Notes under the pieces: generated by a model
What the model saw: only the letters and a program-made list of their open reading frames with translations
The model's database searches: none
What the model was told of the DNA's origin: nothing
In this document: positions 17,674-31,329 of the stretch, piece by piece
How the letters are laid out: each line of letters begins with the position of its first letter
Position numbering within the stretch: position 1 is the stretch's first letter
Position numbers and translations under genes: made by a program
NCBI RefSeq assembly: GCF_002261425.1
Contig: NZ_NEVJ01000002.1
Coordinates: 992,001 to 1,056,000 of the forward strand
Source: Bordetella genomosp. 9
GTDB lineage: Bacteria > Pseudomonadota > Gammaproteobacteria > Burkholderiales > Burkholderiaceae_B
Reading direction: 5' to 3'
Length of the DNA stretch: 64,000 bases

Positions 17674-17702
17674 GTATCAAAATCGATGAGAATTGCTGAT
17701 AC
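17674..17702 (-). other. Inverted repeat after lhr (possible weak terminator)
   Basis: GTATCA (17674-17679) and TGATAC (17697-17702) can pair around a 17-base loop just beyond the lhr stop and upstream of livK. There is only a short pyrimidine tail, so termination would be weak. An operator for livK is an equal possibility. Confidence 0.3.
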
Positions 17703-17716
17703 CTCAGCCTGGGCGG

Positions 17717-22123
<4,407 letters not shown>

Positions 22124-22226
22124 GGCTACTTATATCGGGGCACAAAACCGGAAGTCAACCGCGACGGGAAGCCAACCACGGCGACCCGGCCGGCGCGCAG
22201 GACCGATGTCCGGCTAAGATCCGGGC

Positions 22227-23123
22227 ATGAAGACGACCCTGGACGAAATGCAGACCTTCATCGCCGTGGTGGACACCGGCTCCATCACGGCCGCGTCGAC
22301 CCAGTTGGGCCAGACCGTATCCGCCATCAGCCGCGCGCTGGCCCGGCTGGAGCGCAAGCTGGACACGACGCTATTGCAGCGCACGACCCGCCGCCTGGCG
22401 TTGACGCAGGAAGGCCAGTTGTTCCTGGACGATGCCCGCCGCATCATCGAATCGGTCGATGCGATGGAAGAGCAGATGGCGGTACGCCGCCAAGTGCCCG
22501 CCGGCCTGCTGCGCGTCAACGCCGCGTCGCCTTTCATGCTGCACGTGGTGGTGCCGCTGGTCGGAGGCTTTCGCGAACGCTACCCGGAGATCACGCTGGA
22601 GCTGCATACCAGCGACCAGATCATCGATCTGCTGGAGCAGCGCACGGACATCGCCATCCGTATCGGTCCGCTGCGCGATTCGACGCTGCATGCGCGTTCC
22701 CTGGGCAGCAATGCCTTGCGGATACTGGCCAGCCCGTCGTACCTGAAGCAGCACGGCAAGCCGCGCAGTCCCGCCGACCTGGCCCGCCACAGCCTGCTGG
22801 GCTTCACGCAGCCGGATAGCCTGAACCAGTGGCCGCTGCGGCGCGAGGCCGAGACTTCCATGCCGATCACGCCCACCTTGTCCGCGTCCAGCGGCGAGAC
22901 CTTGCGGCAGCTGGCGCTGGTCGGGCAGGGGCTGGTGTGCCTGGCGGACTTCATGACCCGGGAGGATCGCCGGCGCGGCGATCTGGTGCAGGTGCTGGCG
23001 CGCGACACCGTGGAATTGCGCCAGCCGGTGCATGCGGTGTACTACCGGAATACGCAGCTGGCGTCGCGCATCGCATGTTTCCTGGACTACGTGGCCGAGC
23101 AGATGCGCGCGCAGGCGGATTGA
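22227..23123 (+). CDS. LysR family transcriptional regulator
   Basis: 298 residues. The N-terminal helix-turn-helix has L-D-E-M-Q-T-F-I-A-V-V-D-T-G-S-I-T-A-A-S and the recognition segment S-A-I-S-R-A-L-A-R-L-E. The effector domain has D-I-A-I-R-I-G-P-L-R-D-S, typical of the AaeR/DsdC-like large LysR branch. It is 103 bp from the divergent lhr gene, which is not an obvious regulatory target, and no catabolic gene is adjacent, so the target is unknown. Confidence 0.92.
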   Translation: MKTTLDEMQTFIAVVDTGSITAASTQLGQTVSAISRALARLERKLDTTLLQRTTRRLALTQEGQLFLDDARRIIESVDAMEEQMAVRRQVPAGLLRVNAASPFMLHVVVPLVGGFRERYPEITLELHTSDQIIDLLEQRTDIAIRIGPLRDSTLHARSLGSNALRILASPSYLKQHGKPRSPADLARHSLLGFTQPDSLNQWPLRREAETSMPITPTLSASSGETLRQLALVGQGLVCLADFMTREDRRRGDLVQVLARDTVELRQPVHAVYYRNTQLASRIACFLDYVAEQMRAQAD

Positions 23124-23134
23124 AGGATAGAGCC

Positions 23135-23162
23135 ACGAAGGACAGAACGACGAAGGACAGAA
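23135..23162. repeat. Short direct repeat, two copies of 13 bp
   Basis: ACGAAGGACAGAA occurs at 23135-23147 and again at 23150-23162, a period of 15 bases, in the 66-bp gap between the convergent LysR and LprI-like genes. It looks like a small slippage duplication with no evident function. Confidence 0.6.
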
Positions 23163-23189
23163 GCGGCGGCGGGCGGGCCGCCGCGTTTA

Positions 23190-23624
23190 CTACTGCTCCA
23201 GCAACTGCGTGGTGCGCCACTTGATCAAGGACACCTGGCAGGCCTGTTCGGTGTCGCCGGCGCCCGTGCCGCCCATGAGCGCGGCGCCCTGGCGCTTGCA
23301 TTCCTTTTGCAGGAAGCTCTTGAAGCTGTCCTGCGCATGCTTCAGCGTGCGCAGTGCTTCCGGTGTCGACGCGGAATCGATCTTCCTGAGGTCGGCTTCG
23401 ACCTTGGCGTAGACGGCATTCATCTGTTGCCGGGCCGCCTTCAACTCGGTGTCCAGGCAGCCATGCATTGCCGTCCTGGGTTGGCCCGCCAATGCCGCGG
23501 CGCAGTTGTCGAGAACGCTGGCCGTGGTGACCGGCGCCGCGGCGCCGGCGCTCCATGCGGCGCCTGGGGCTGCCGCCCATGCCGCCATGGCGGCGATACC
23601 GATACGCAGAAGTGTTGCTTTCAT
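23190..23624 (-). CDS. LprI-like (lysozyme inhibitor LprI family) periplasmic protein
   Basis: 144 residues from the ATG at 23624, preceded by AAAGGA. A signal peptide ends around A-W-S-A (about residue 26). The mature part has four cysteines (41, 56, 109, 129) and the family spacing: C-L-D-T-E, then L-K-A-A-R-Q-Q-M-N-A-V-Y, then a final helix with L-K-H-A-Q-D-S-F-K-S-F and the last cysteines. The founding member inhibits lysozyme in mycobacteria; most proteobacterial members are uncharacterised. It is divergent from the giant autotransporter. Confidence 0.75.
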   Translation of the reverse strand: MKATLLRIGIAAMAAWAAAPGAAWSAGAAAPVTTASVLDNCAAALAGQPRTAMHGCLDTELKAARQQMNAVYAKVEADLRKIDSASTPEALRTLKHAQDSFKSFLQKECKRQGAALMGGTGAGDTEQACQVSLIKWRTTQLLEQ

Positions 23625-23699
23625 GGCCTGGTCCTTTCGATCACGAGATAAACGTGCCGACGATTTTAGGAATGGGCGATGCGATCGGCCCGGCTGGAC

Positions 23700-23739
23700 G
23701 TGGAATGACCGTTGAGTCCGAGCCGCTAAATCATTCCAC
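23700..23739. promoter_or_regulatory. Inverted repeat upstream of autotransporter, candidate operator
   Basis: GTGGAATGA (23700-23708) and TCATTCCAC (23731-23739) are perfect 9-bp inverted copies with a 22-bp spacer, so the half-site centres are 31 bp apart, about three helical turns. This suits a dimer or two dimers of a regulator on one DNA face. It lies between the LprI-like and autotransporter genes, and either or both could be controlled. Confidence 0.55.
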
Positions 23740-23824
23740 ATGAATTGACGCTGAACGCTGTAGGCCCGATGACGGCGGCTGCGGCCACGCAGCAACAGAA
23801 GCACATATTTCATACACAGTCTGG

Positions 23825-23839
23825 TTATCTTTTGATAAT
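23825..23839 (+). promoter_or_regulatory. Possible -10 element within a small palindrome
   Basis: TTATC-TTTT-GATAA forms a 5-bp-arm palindrome (23825-23838), and GATAAT at 23834-23839 matches four of six bases of the -10 consensus. No convincing -35 is seen at the right distance, so either an activator is needed or the promoter lies elsewhere. Confidence 0.35.
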
Positions 23840-23970
23840 CTGCGGCGCGCATCTGAACAATTAGAAATGGTGAATGCAACAAAACGTTGTGTTCAGCTTG
23901 TATCACCACGCTGTATCCCGGGCAGGGTAGCGATCACCGTTCATCCAGGCCCTTACATGGAATCGGGCGA

Positions 23971-26900
23971 ATGAAGAATCGGGTGAGGGTGACGGTGGGC
24001 GGTGGGGCGTTGCTGGGCGGCGCGGCCGCATTCATGGCGTCCCATGCCGCGCTGGCGCAGGCCATGAACTGCACATCAAGCGGCCTCTATCAGTGCATCA
24101 ATGGCGACGCGCCCGCCACTTCGTCCATCGGTGTGGTCGTACCATCGGGCCAGCCCGGATCGGTCATCAACAACGCTCCCATCGCTTATACGCCGCCGTC
24201 GTCATCCAATGCGGCCTTGGGCGTTTCCACCTACAGCGGTTCCCCCCAGGGCTTTTCCGTCATCAACCAGGGCAGCATCGACCTGGAAGGCGGACCGTCC
24301 ACCATCAACGATTACGTCTTCGGGGTCTGGGCATTGCAGCAGGGGGCCGCGTCGGCCGCCGGCACGAGTACGAGCGGCATCGTGTCGGTGACCAATTCCG
24401 CCTCGATCACCTTGAATTCGCCCGCCGTGCAGGCAATCGGCGGGGCGGCCATCTGGGCGGCCGACCAGGGCGGCGTCGGGCAGGTGCTGGGTACGACGGG
24501 GACGCAGGGCGGCGCGTCCGCGGGCGTGTCCGTCGTCAACAACGGCGGCATCAATGCGACGCTGAGCGGGACGACCGGGTTTGCGGGCATCCAGGCCATG
24601 TCGGTCGGCGGCGCGTCCGCCAGCGGGCCGAACCTGATTTTCAATGCGGGGGCCGGCGGGACGGGCGGACCGGCGTCGGTGACGTCCGGTGCATCGGTGG
24701 GCGTGAACTGGACCTGGCAGAACGCGGGCAGCGGCAACACGGGCGTCTACGGCATCCAGGCCTATTCCCAGGGCGGCGCCGGCGGCAATACCGATGCGGG
24801 GACCGACGGCGGTTCGTATGGCGGCAGCGGCGGCGCGGCCGGCGCGGCCACGGTCACCCTGAGCAAGTTCGGCGACGTCGCCCTGACCGTGCAGGGCACG
24901 CCGCCGTCGGGTTTCCCGGCCGCGCCCAGCGCGGTGGTCGGCGCCTACAGCATCGGCGGCGCGGGCGGGTACGCGGCACAAGGCAATACCAACAGCGGCG
25001 CCAGCGGCGGCGCGGCGGGCCCGGCGCAGATCTCGCTGACGGACGCCTTCATTACCGGGAGCGGTAGCGATCTGCCCGGCCTGCTGGCGTACAGCGCGGG
25101 CGGCGCGGGCGGCTACGGCGGAACGCCGGCGTCGGGAGACGGCACCTTGAATCCGTACCAGAACGGCGCCGCCGGCGGCAGTACGGCCGGCGCTTCGATC
25201 TCCGTGCTGGCGCAGACCCGATCGAACACGATCATGACGACGGCCGGCGGTATCGGCCAGTCGCCCGCCATCATCGCGGCGCAGTTGGGCGGCGCCGGCG
25301 GCTACGGCGGCAACAGCCAGGACGGCGGCTTCTCGCATTCGCAGGGCGGCAACGGCGGCGATGGCGGCAATGCCGGTCCCATCGGTATCCAGGTCCAGGG
25401 AAGCAGCCCCAACCTGGTCACGCTGTCCACCAATGGCGCGACATCGCCCGGCATCTATGCCTACAGCCTGGGTGGGACCGCGGGCTATGGCGGACGGTCG
25501 CAGACGAATGTGGGCGGCAGCGCGCAGGGCGGTGCGGGCGGTGCCGGCGGCGCGGGTGGCAACATCAACATCTCGATCGCGTCCACCGCGATCCAGACGC
25601 AGCAGGTTTCGTCTCCCGGCATCGTGGCGCGGTCCGAAGGCGGCATAGGCGGCAGCGGCGGCTTCGCCAGCGCCGACAGCGCCACTGGCGGCTCGGGCGG
25701 CAACGGCGGCGCGTCGGGCAACATCGTCATCCAGACCGATGGCAATTCCGCGATCACCACCGTCGGCAGCGATTCGATGGGCATTCTGGCGCAGTCCCTG
25801 AGCGCGGCTGGCGGCGATGCCAACGGCAACAATACGGTGGGTTCCGCCAGCGGCGGCAATCCCGGCACGGGCGGGCAGGCGGGCACCGTGAACGTCACCA
25901 ACGGGGCCGCCATCACCACGTCGGGCCTGACGTCACGCGGCATCCTCGTGCAGTCGATGGCGGGTTCGGGCGGCAGCGGCGCGTCGAACTGGTCGCTGTT
26001 CCACTCCGGCGGGAGCACGGGCGGCGCGGGCGGAGCGGCCGGCGCGGTTGCCGTCGCGAACAGCGGCGCCATCACGACCGCTGGCGACAACTCGGAAGGC
26101 ATCCTGCTGCAATCCATCGGGGGCGGCGGCGGCGCGGGCGGCCAGGGATCCGGCGTATTCAACAGCCCGGGCGGCAGCGGCGGCAACGGCTCTGGTGGCG
26201 GCGCGGTGAACCTGGTCAACAGCGGGTCCATCACGACCGCCGGCGAAGGTTCGATCGGCGTGCTCACGCAGTCCATCGGCGGCAATGGCGGGGATGGCGG
26301 CGGTTCGTACAGCATTTCCGTCGCGGTGGGCGGCACCGGCGGCAACGCGGCGGCGGGCGGCGATATCAGCGCCACGCTGAACAGCGGGTCGAACATCAGC
26401 ACCACCGGCGCGGGCGCGCATGGCCTGGTCTTCCAGTCCATCGGCGGTGGCGGCGGCAACGGGGGCAGCGCGACCAGCACCGGCGTGGCCGTGACGGTCT
26501 CGGTAGGCGGTCAGGGCGGCGACGGCGGAGCCGGCGGCAACGTTCTCGTCAGCGGCAACGGCGCCAACGTGTCCGCATCTGGCAGCAAGTCGGCGGGCCT
26601 GATCGCGCAATCGATCGGCGGCGGCGGCGGCACGGGTGGATCGGCCATGGGCACTTCGGCGAGCGCCGTCTTCGACGCGTCGGTATCGGTGGGCGGCAGG
26701 GGCGGCAATGCAGCCAGCGACGCGGGGCAGGTTTCCGTCAGCCTCGCGGGCGGTTCCATCGCCACCGGCCAGGATCCGCATCTGATCATCGGATCGACGG
26801 CGCCGGGTTCCTGCCTGGGCTCCGGCGGCCAGGCGGGCGGGGCCTGCAACGTACTTCCCGTCGACAGCCATGGTGTGGTGGTGCAGAGCGTGGGCGGGGG

Positions 26901-29900
26901 CGGAGGAAGCGGCGGCCAGGCCACGGCGCAGGCCATTGCGATCGCGGCGCCCGTGACGCCGAGCGGTTCGCAGGGGGCGATCGCCGCGTCCGTGGCGGTG
27001 GGCGGCAACGGCGGCGCGGGCGGCAATGGGGGGATGGCGCAGTTTTCCCTGTCCAGCGGCGGAACGATCACCACGGCGGGCAATGGCGGCGTTGGCGCGC
27101 TGGTCCAGAGCGTGGGCGGCGGCGGCGGCGACGGCGGCGATTCGTCGGCCATGGCGGCCACGATCGGCTATGGGTCCGGGTCCGTGCCGGACGGCGGCAA
27201 GGCCCCCGCGGCCCAGGTGACGTCCACGGTGGCGGGCACCGGAGGAAAGCCCGGCAACGGCTCGACCGTGCAGGTCGCCATCGGCGGTTCGGTCGCCGTC
27301 GACGGTTCCAGCTTCACCTGCGATTGCAATGGCACCAATACGTCCATCCAGACCTTTGGCGATTTCGCGCCGGGCGTCATCGCGCAGTCCATCGGCGGCG
27401 GCGGCGGCAACGCCGGCGTGGGCGGTGGCAATACGCAGGACTTCGGCACCGGGGCGAGCACGTCCGTGTCTTTCAACGTGGGGCGGGCGGGATCGCCGGG
27501 CGGCGATGGCGGGAACGTTACCGTCAGCCTGTACCCGGGCAGCGGCATCCAGACCTGGGGCTCGGGGGCCGTGGGCATCATCGCGCAATCCATCGGCGGC
27601 GGCGGCGGGACGTCGGAAGGCGGTTCCTTCAGCCTGGGCCAGTCGCTTTCGCCGCCCGAAGGCGCCACCCAGAAGCAAGGCGAAAACGTCAACCTGGGCA
27701 ACCAGCAGAGCGAGAAGGGCGGCGCGGGCCAGACGGTGAGCGTGTTGGTGGCCGCGCCCATCGTCACCCATGGCAATGACGCGACCGGCGTGCTGGCCCA
27801 GTCCATCGGCGGCGGCGGCGGCCTGGGCGGCTCGTCCGGCTCGGACGCCTCGGGCGACAACCCGGTCCTGCTTTCGCTGGAAGGCCGCGAGTTCGTCAGC
27901 AACGTCGTCAGCGCCATCGACTCGGGCAAGTGGACGCCGCAGCAGAACACCACGATGAATCATTCCATCGGCGGCACGGGCGGCGACGGCGGTTCGGGAG
28001 GCGCCGTGTCGGTGACGCTGGCCTCGGCGATCGCGACGCTGGGCAATCCGGTCGTCGCCGGCGGCAACCAGCAGGCCAGCAGCGGCGATTGGGCGCACGG
28101 CATCGTGGCGCAATCCATCGGCGGCGGCGGCGGCAAGGGCGGCACGGCCATCGCGTCGGGCACGGGCGCCGATCCGGCGGAACACAATGTCTTCCTGAAT
28201 ACGGCGGTGGGCGGGACCGGCGGGAACGGCGGCAGCGGCGGCCCGGTCAACGTGAATTTTTCCACCGGCGCCAGCATCCAGACCGTGGGCTACGCGGCCA
28301 CCGGCCTGGTCGCGCAAAGCATCGGCGGCGGCGGCGGGATGGCCGCGGACGGCTCGGATGCGTCCGGCGGCAACCTGTCGGTGGGCGCTGCCCAGAGCGG
28401 CAGCGGCGGCAGCGGCGGCGGCGCGGGCAGCGTAGATTTCGAGAACAGCGCATCCAACGGCAGCACCATCACCACCGCGGGCGATTTCGCGGATGGCATG
28501 AACCTGCAGGCCATCGGCGGCGGCGGCGGCATCGCCGGCGCGGGGTCCAGCGCGTGGAAGGCCATGGGCCAGCCGCACGTGGCCAACGCCATGTCGTTCA
28601 GCGCCGGCGGCGGCAGCAGCGCCAGCGGCGCGGGCGGCAACGTCACCGTGAACTCGAACTACGCCAACAACGCCGGGATGGCGATCAACGTGTCGGGCTA
28701 CGGCGCCTACGGCATCCTGGCGCAGAGCATAGGCGGAGGCGGCGGCAGCATCATCGCCACGCAGGCCGGCACCGGCACGCCGACGTTCAAGCTCGGGGGC
28801 CTGAGCGACAATGCCGCCGCCACGGGCGGGACGGTGCTGATCCAGCTGACGACGCCGACCACGATCAATGCCAACGGCACCGCCGGCGTCGGCGTGCTGG
28901 CCCAGTCCATCGGCAACGGCGGCGGCATCATACGCGTCGACGATGGCAGCAACAGCACGCCGTCGATGACGACGGGCTATAACCCGGCGTTCGCCGGCCA
29001 GCGCGGGCCGGGCAATGCGAATGGCGGCGCGGTGCTGATCAACTCCTACGCCACCATCAATGCGAACGGCCCCGGCGGCATCGGCATCCTGGCGCAGAGC
29101 GTGGGCGGGGGCGGCGGCATCGTGCTGAACGGCACCACGCTGTATGCGGGCGCGCCACTGCAGCAGGCCAGCAATGTCTGTACGTCCAGTTCCTGCAGCG
29201 GCTCGCCGGCCAACGGCTACCAGAATTTTTCGGTGCAGGTGCTGGGCGGCACGGTGTCGGCCACCGGGATCAACGGCATCGGCATCTTCGCGCAGGCCGC
29301 CGGCTACGGCTCTCCGCAAGGCGGCACGCCGGACGTCGTGGTCGGCGGCGGGGCGCCCACGGCCACCGTGATCGGCGGCACCGACCCCAACCACTCCGGC
29401 ACGCAGGGCGGGCAGGGCGGCGCGCAGGAAGCGCAGTCCAGCAGCGCCGCGGGCATCTGGATCGACCGTCCCGGCGGACCCGGCGCCGGCACAGGGTCCG
29501 TCGTCTACGACTCCTGGGTCACGATCAATTCGGGTGGCGTCGTCACGAATTCGGACGGCTCGAACGGCACGGCCATCAAGGTGACGGGCGGCGGCACTAT
29601 CGCCCTGGCGAACTATGGCGCCATCACGGGCAACCTGGACCTGAACGCGGTCGAAAACGCGAACAACTGGGTTCCCGGTCCCTGGACGCCCGGCCCGCTG
29701 ACCTTGCGCGGGGCGCTGCTGCAGCCGCGCGGCAGCCTGAACAACTACGGCACCTGGGTGCCGGGCACGCAGGCCCTGGCGGACATCCAGAACCAGGGCA
29801 CGATCGCCTTCGACAATCCGGCGATGAAGACGCGCGTGTTCGGGCACTTCAACCAGACGGGCAGCGGCCGGCTCAGTCCCATGATCGACTCCCTGAACAA

Positions 29901-31209
29901 CAACGTCAGCCTGCTGAAGGTGGACGGCACCGCCACGGTGGACGGGACCATCGTGCCGAACGCCATCACGCTGCTGCCCGGCACGGTGCCGGTGCTGGTG
30001 GCCGGCGACCTGAGCACGACCGCGCAGGCGCAGGACTCGCTGATCTTCGATTGGGACGCGCGCCGTTCGGACAACACGATCACGCTGACGCCCGCGAATG
30101 CGAACTTCAAGCCCGAGGGCGTGGGCCTGAGCGACAGCCAGTCGTCGCTGGCGCAGTACTACGCACGTGCCTGGGCCAATTCCGATCGCACGATCGCCGG
30201 CGTGTTCGGCGGCATGTCGCACATCGACGATGGCGGCACCTACAAGGACACGCTGGACAGGTTCTCCAGCAAGGCCACCCAGGTGCAGTCCATCGCGCTG
30301 GCAAACTCGGCCGGCACCATCCTGGGTTCCTCCATGAGCTGTCCCGTTTTCGAGAAGCAGGGCACGATGCTGTCGGAAGACAATTGCGCCTGGGGCCAGG
30401 TGAATGGCCGCTGGGCCGACCAGTCGACGACGGGCGATACGCAGGGCTATCACGTATCGGGCACCACGTACCGCGTGGGCGGACAGCATCGCATCGCGCC
30501 CGGCTGGTACCTGGGGGCGTCGGCGGCGGCGGGGCAGACCTGGGCGCGCGGCAAGGACGGATCGAACGGCGACGGCGATACCTACGACGGCTCGATCACC
30601 CTGAAGCGCGTGGCGGGACCCTGGTATTTCGCCGGCTCGCTCGCCATGGCCAGCGGCTCGTTCGACTCGAACCGGCACATCGACGTGTTCGGCGAATCGC
30701 AGACCACCACCAGCAAGCCCAGCATCTTTCTCGCGGGATCGCGCCTGCGCGTGGGCTACGAGTTCGCCCAGGACAGCTGGTACGTGAAACCCTATGGCGA
30801 CCTGGACTTCATCTACACCCACATGCCGGGCTTCAAGGAAAAGGGCGCGCCCGGTTATGCGCTGAACGTGCGCACCAACGACGACTTCAACGTGGCGCTT
30901 TCGCCGATGGTGGAAGTGGGGCAGCGCTACGAGGTGGACGCCAAGACCACCTTGCGCGCCTATGCCGCGCTGGGCTTTGTGTGGCGGCCGGACAGCTCGT
31001 ACACCTTGACGTCCAGTTTCGTGGGGGCGGATGCGGGCAACGGCACCTTCACCGATTACGTAAAGACGCCGGAAGTGCTGGCCAAGGTGGATCTGGGTCT
31101 CCAGTTCCTGCGCGTGGGGGGATTCGAGGTGAAGGCGGGATACACGGCGGACTTCAGCCATTCCTATCTCAGCCAGACGGCCAGCGCCCGGTTCGCTTAC
31201 CACTTCTAG
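23971..31209 (+). CDS. Giant glycine-rich autotransporter (type Va secretion)
   Basis: 2412 residues from the ATG at 23971. A Sec signal peptide ends at A-L-A-Q (about residue 29). The passenger spans roughly 30-1950 and is built of about 25 repeats of 60-100 residues, each ending in a line like G-I-L-x-Q-S-I-G-G-G-G-G-x-G-G and often preceded by I-T-T-A-G. Such repeats are expected to wind into a long beta-solenoid. A less repetitive region follows, and about residues 2140-2412 form the outer-membrane barrel, ending A-R-F-A-Y-H-F with the terminal aromatic needed for BAM insertion. The likely role is a surface adhesin or similar. Six nearby-cysteine pairs are unusual for the class. An open frame of 1756 codons on the other strand is a composition artefact. 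Confidence 0.93.
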   Translation: MKNRVRVTVGGGALLGGAAAFMASHAALAQAMNCTSSGLYQCINGDAPATSSIGVVVPSGQPGSVINNAPIAYTPPSSSNAALGVSTYSGSPQGFSVINQGSIDLEGGPSTINDYVFGVWALQQGAASAAGTSTSGIVSVTNSASITLNSPAVQAIGGAAIWAADQGGVGQVLGTTGTQGGASAGVSVVNNGGINATLSGTTGFAGIQAMSVGGASASGPNLIFNAGAGGTGGPASVTSGASVGVNWTWQNAGSGNTGVYGIQAYSQGGAGGNTDAGTDGGSYGGSGGAAGAATVTLSKFGDVALTVQGTPPSGFPAAPSAVVGAYSIGGAGGYAAQGNTNSGASGGAAGPAQISLTDAFITGSGSDLPGLLAYSAGGAGGYGGTPASGDGTLNPYQNGAAGGSTAGASISVLAQTRSNTIMTTAGGIGQSPAIIAAQLGGAGGYGGNSQDGGFSHSQGGNGGDGGNAGPIGIQVQGSSPNLVTLSTNGATSPGIYAYSLGGTAGYGGRSQTNVGGSAQGGAGGAGGAGGNINISIASTAIQTQQVSSPGIVARSEGGIGGSGGFASADSATGGSGGNGGASGNIVIQTDGNSAITTVGSDSMGILAQSLSAAGGDANGNNTVGSASGGNPGTGGQAGTVNVTNGAAITTSGLTSRGILVQSMAGSGGSGASNWSLFHSGGSTGGAGGAAGAVAVANSGAITTAGDNSEGILLQSIGGGGGAGGQGSGVFNSPGGSGGNGSGGGAVNLVNSGSITTAGEGSIGVLTQSIGGNGGDGGGSYSISVAVGGTGGNAAAGGDISATLNSGSNISTTGAGAHGLVFQSIGGGGGNGGSATSTGVAVTVSVGGQGGDGGAGGNVLVSGNGANVSASGSKSAGLIAQSIGGGGGTGGSAMGTSASAVFDASVSVGGRGGNAASDAGQVSVSLAGGSIATGQDPHLIIGSTAPGSCLGSGGQAGGACNVLPVDSHGVVVQSVGGGGGSGGQATAQAIAIAAPVTPSGSQGAIAASVAVGGNGGAGGNGGMAQFSLSSGGTITTAGNGGVGALVQSVGGGGGDGGDSSAMAATIGYGSGSVPDGGKAPAAQVTSTVAGTGGKPGNGSTVQVAIGGSVAVDGSSFTCDCNGTNTSIQTFGDFAPGVIAQSIGGGGGNAGVGGGNTQDFGTGASTSVSFNVGRAGSPGGDGGNVTVSLYPGSGIQTWGSGAVGIIAQSIGGGGGTSEGGSFSLGQSLSPPEGATQKQGENVNLGNQQSEKGGAGQTVSVLVAAPIVTHGNDATGVLAQSIGGGGGLGGSSGSDASGDNPVLLSLEGREFVSNVVSAIDSGKWTPQQNTTMNHSIGGTGGDGGSGGAVSVTLASAIATLGNPVVAGGNQQASSGDWAHGIVAQSIGGGGGKGGTAIASGTGADPAEHNVFLNTAVGGTGGNGGSGGPVNVNFSTGASIQTVGYAATGLVAQSIGGGGGMAADGSDASGGNLSVGAAQSGSGGSGGGAGSVDFENSASNGSTITTAGDFADGMNLQAIGGGGGIAGAGSSAWKAMGQPHVANAMSFSAGGGSSASGAGGNVTVNSNYANNAGMAINVSGYGAYGILAQSIGGGGGSIIATQAGTGTPTFKLGGLSDNAAATGGTVLIQLTTPTTINANGTAGVGVLAQSIGNGGGIIRVDDGSNSTPSMTTGYNPAFAGQRGPGNANGGAVLINSYATINANGPGGIGILAQSVGGGGGIVLNGTTLYAGAPLQQASNVCTSSSCSGSPANGYQNFSVQVLGGTVSATGINGIGIFAQAAGYGSPQGGTPDVVVGGGAPTATVIGGTDPNHSGTQGGQGGAQEAQSSSAAGIWIDRPGGPGAGTGSVVYDSWVTINSGGVVTNSDGSNGTAIKVTGGGTIALANYGAITGNLDLNAVENANNWVPGPWTPGPLTLRGALLQPRGSLNNYGTWVPGTQALADIQNQGTIAFDNPAMKTRVFGHFNQTGSGRLSPMIDSLNNNVSLLKVDGTATVDGTIVPNAITLLPGTVPVLVAGDLSTTAQAQDSLIFDWDARRSDNTITLTPANANFKPEGVGLSDSQSSLAQYYARAWANSDRTIAGVFGGMSHIDDGGTYKDTLDRFSSKATQVQSIALANSAGTILGSSMSCPVFEKQGTMLSEDNCAWGQVNGRWADQSTTGDTQGYHVSGTTYRVGGQHRIAPGWYLGASAAAGQTWARGKDGSNGDGDTYDGSITLKRVAGPWYFAGSLAMASGSFDSNRHIDVFGESQTTTSKPSIFLAGSRLRVGYEFAQDSWYVKPYGDLDFIYTHMPGFKEKGAPGYALNVRTNDDFNVALSPMVEVGQRYEVDAKTTLRAYAALGFVWRPDSSYTLTSSFVGADAGNGTFTDYVKTPEVLAKVDLGLQFLRVGGFEVKAGYTADFSHSYLSQTASARFAYHF
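24573..29320 (+). repeat. Tandem glycine-rich repeats coding the autotransporter passenger
   Basis: About 25 diverged repeats, with the core coding Q-S-I-G-G-G-G-G or a variant (for example near 26113, 26437, 26605, 27391, 27583, 27805, 28111, 28315, 28717). The early copies carry G-G-A-G-G-Y-G-G instead, and the last ones lose the glycine run. Repeat lengths vary and the DNA copies are diverged, so these are old duplications rather than a recent expansion. They give scope for recombination between copies. Confidence 0.85.
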
Positions 31210-31211
31210 GC

Positions 31212-31232
31212 AGACGCCACGGCGTCTTTGTT
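31212..31232 (+). terminator. Rho-independent terminator of the autotransporter gene
   Basis: AGACGC-CACG-GCGTCT (6-bp stem, tetraloop) starts two bases past the stop codon and is followed by TTTGTT. Stem and T-rich tail are modest but well placed. Confidence 0.65.
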
Positions 31233-31329
31233 ATCGGTTGTCATACAAATTTATGCCGGCTGTGCGGGTGGCCCTCTTCGGATTCAGCTCTGTGAAAGCT
31301 AGGGGGGAATCGCCGTAGGGATTTTCACC

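Larger units (their letters stand above)
23625..23970. other. 346-bp intergenic region between LprI-like gene and autotransporter
   Basis: No coding sequence is supported; an in-frame TTG at 23887 would extend the autotransporter but removes its signal peptide from the N-terminus. The stretch is more AT-rich than its surroundings and holds two inverted repeats (listed separately) and a GATAAT -10-like hexamer. It must carry the promoters of both divergent genes. Confidence 0.7.

Noticed and set aside
25933..31203. Open frame of 1756 codons on the minus strand, antisense to the autotransporter
   Set aside because: It is a by-product of the GGC/GGCGGC-rich repeats, which keep the antisense frame free of stops. 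The translated product is low-complexity Ala/Arg/Gly with no domain, and the plus strand has a clear signal peptide and barrel.
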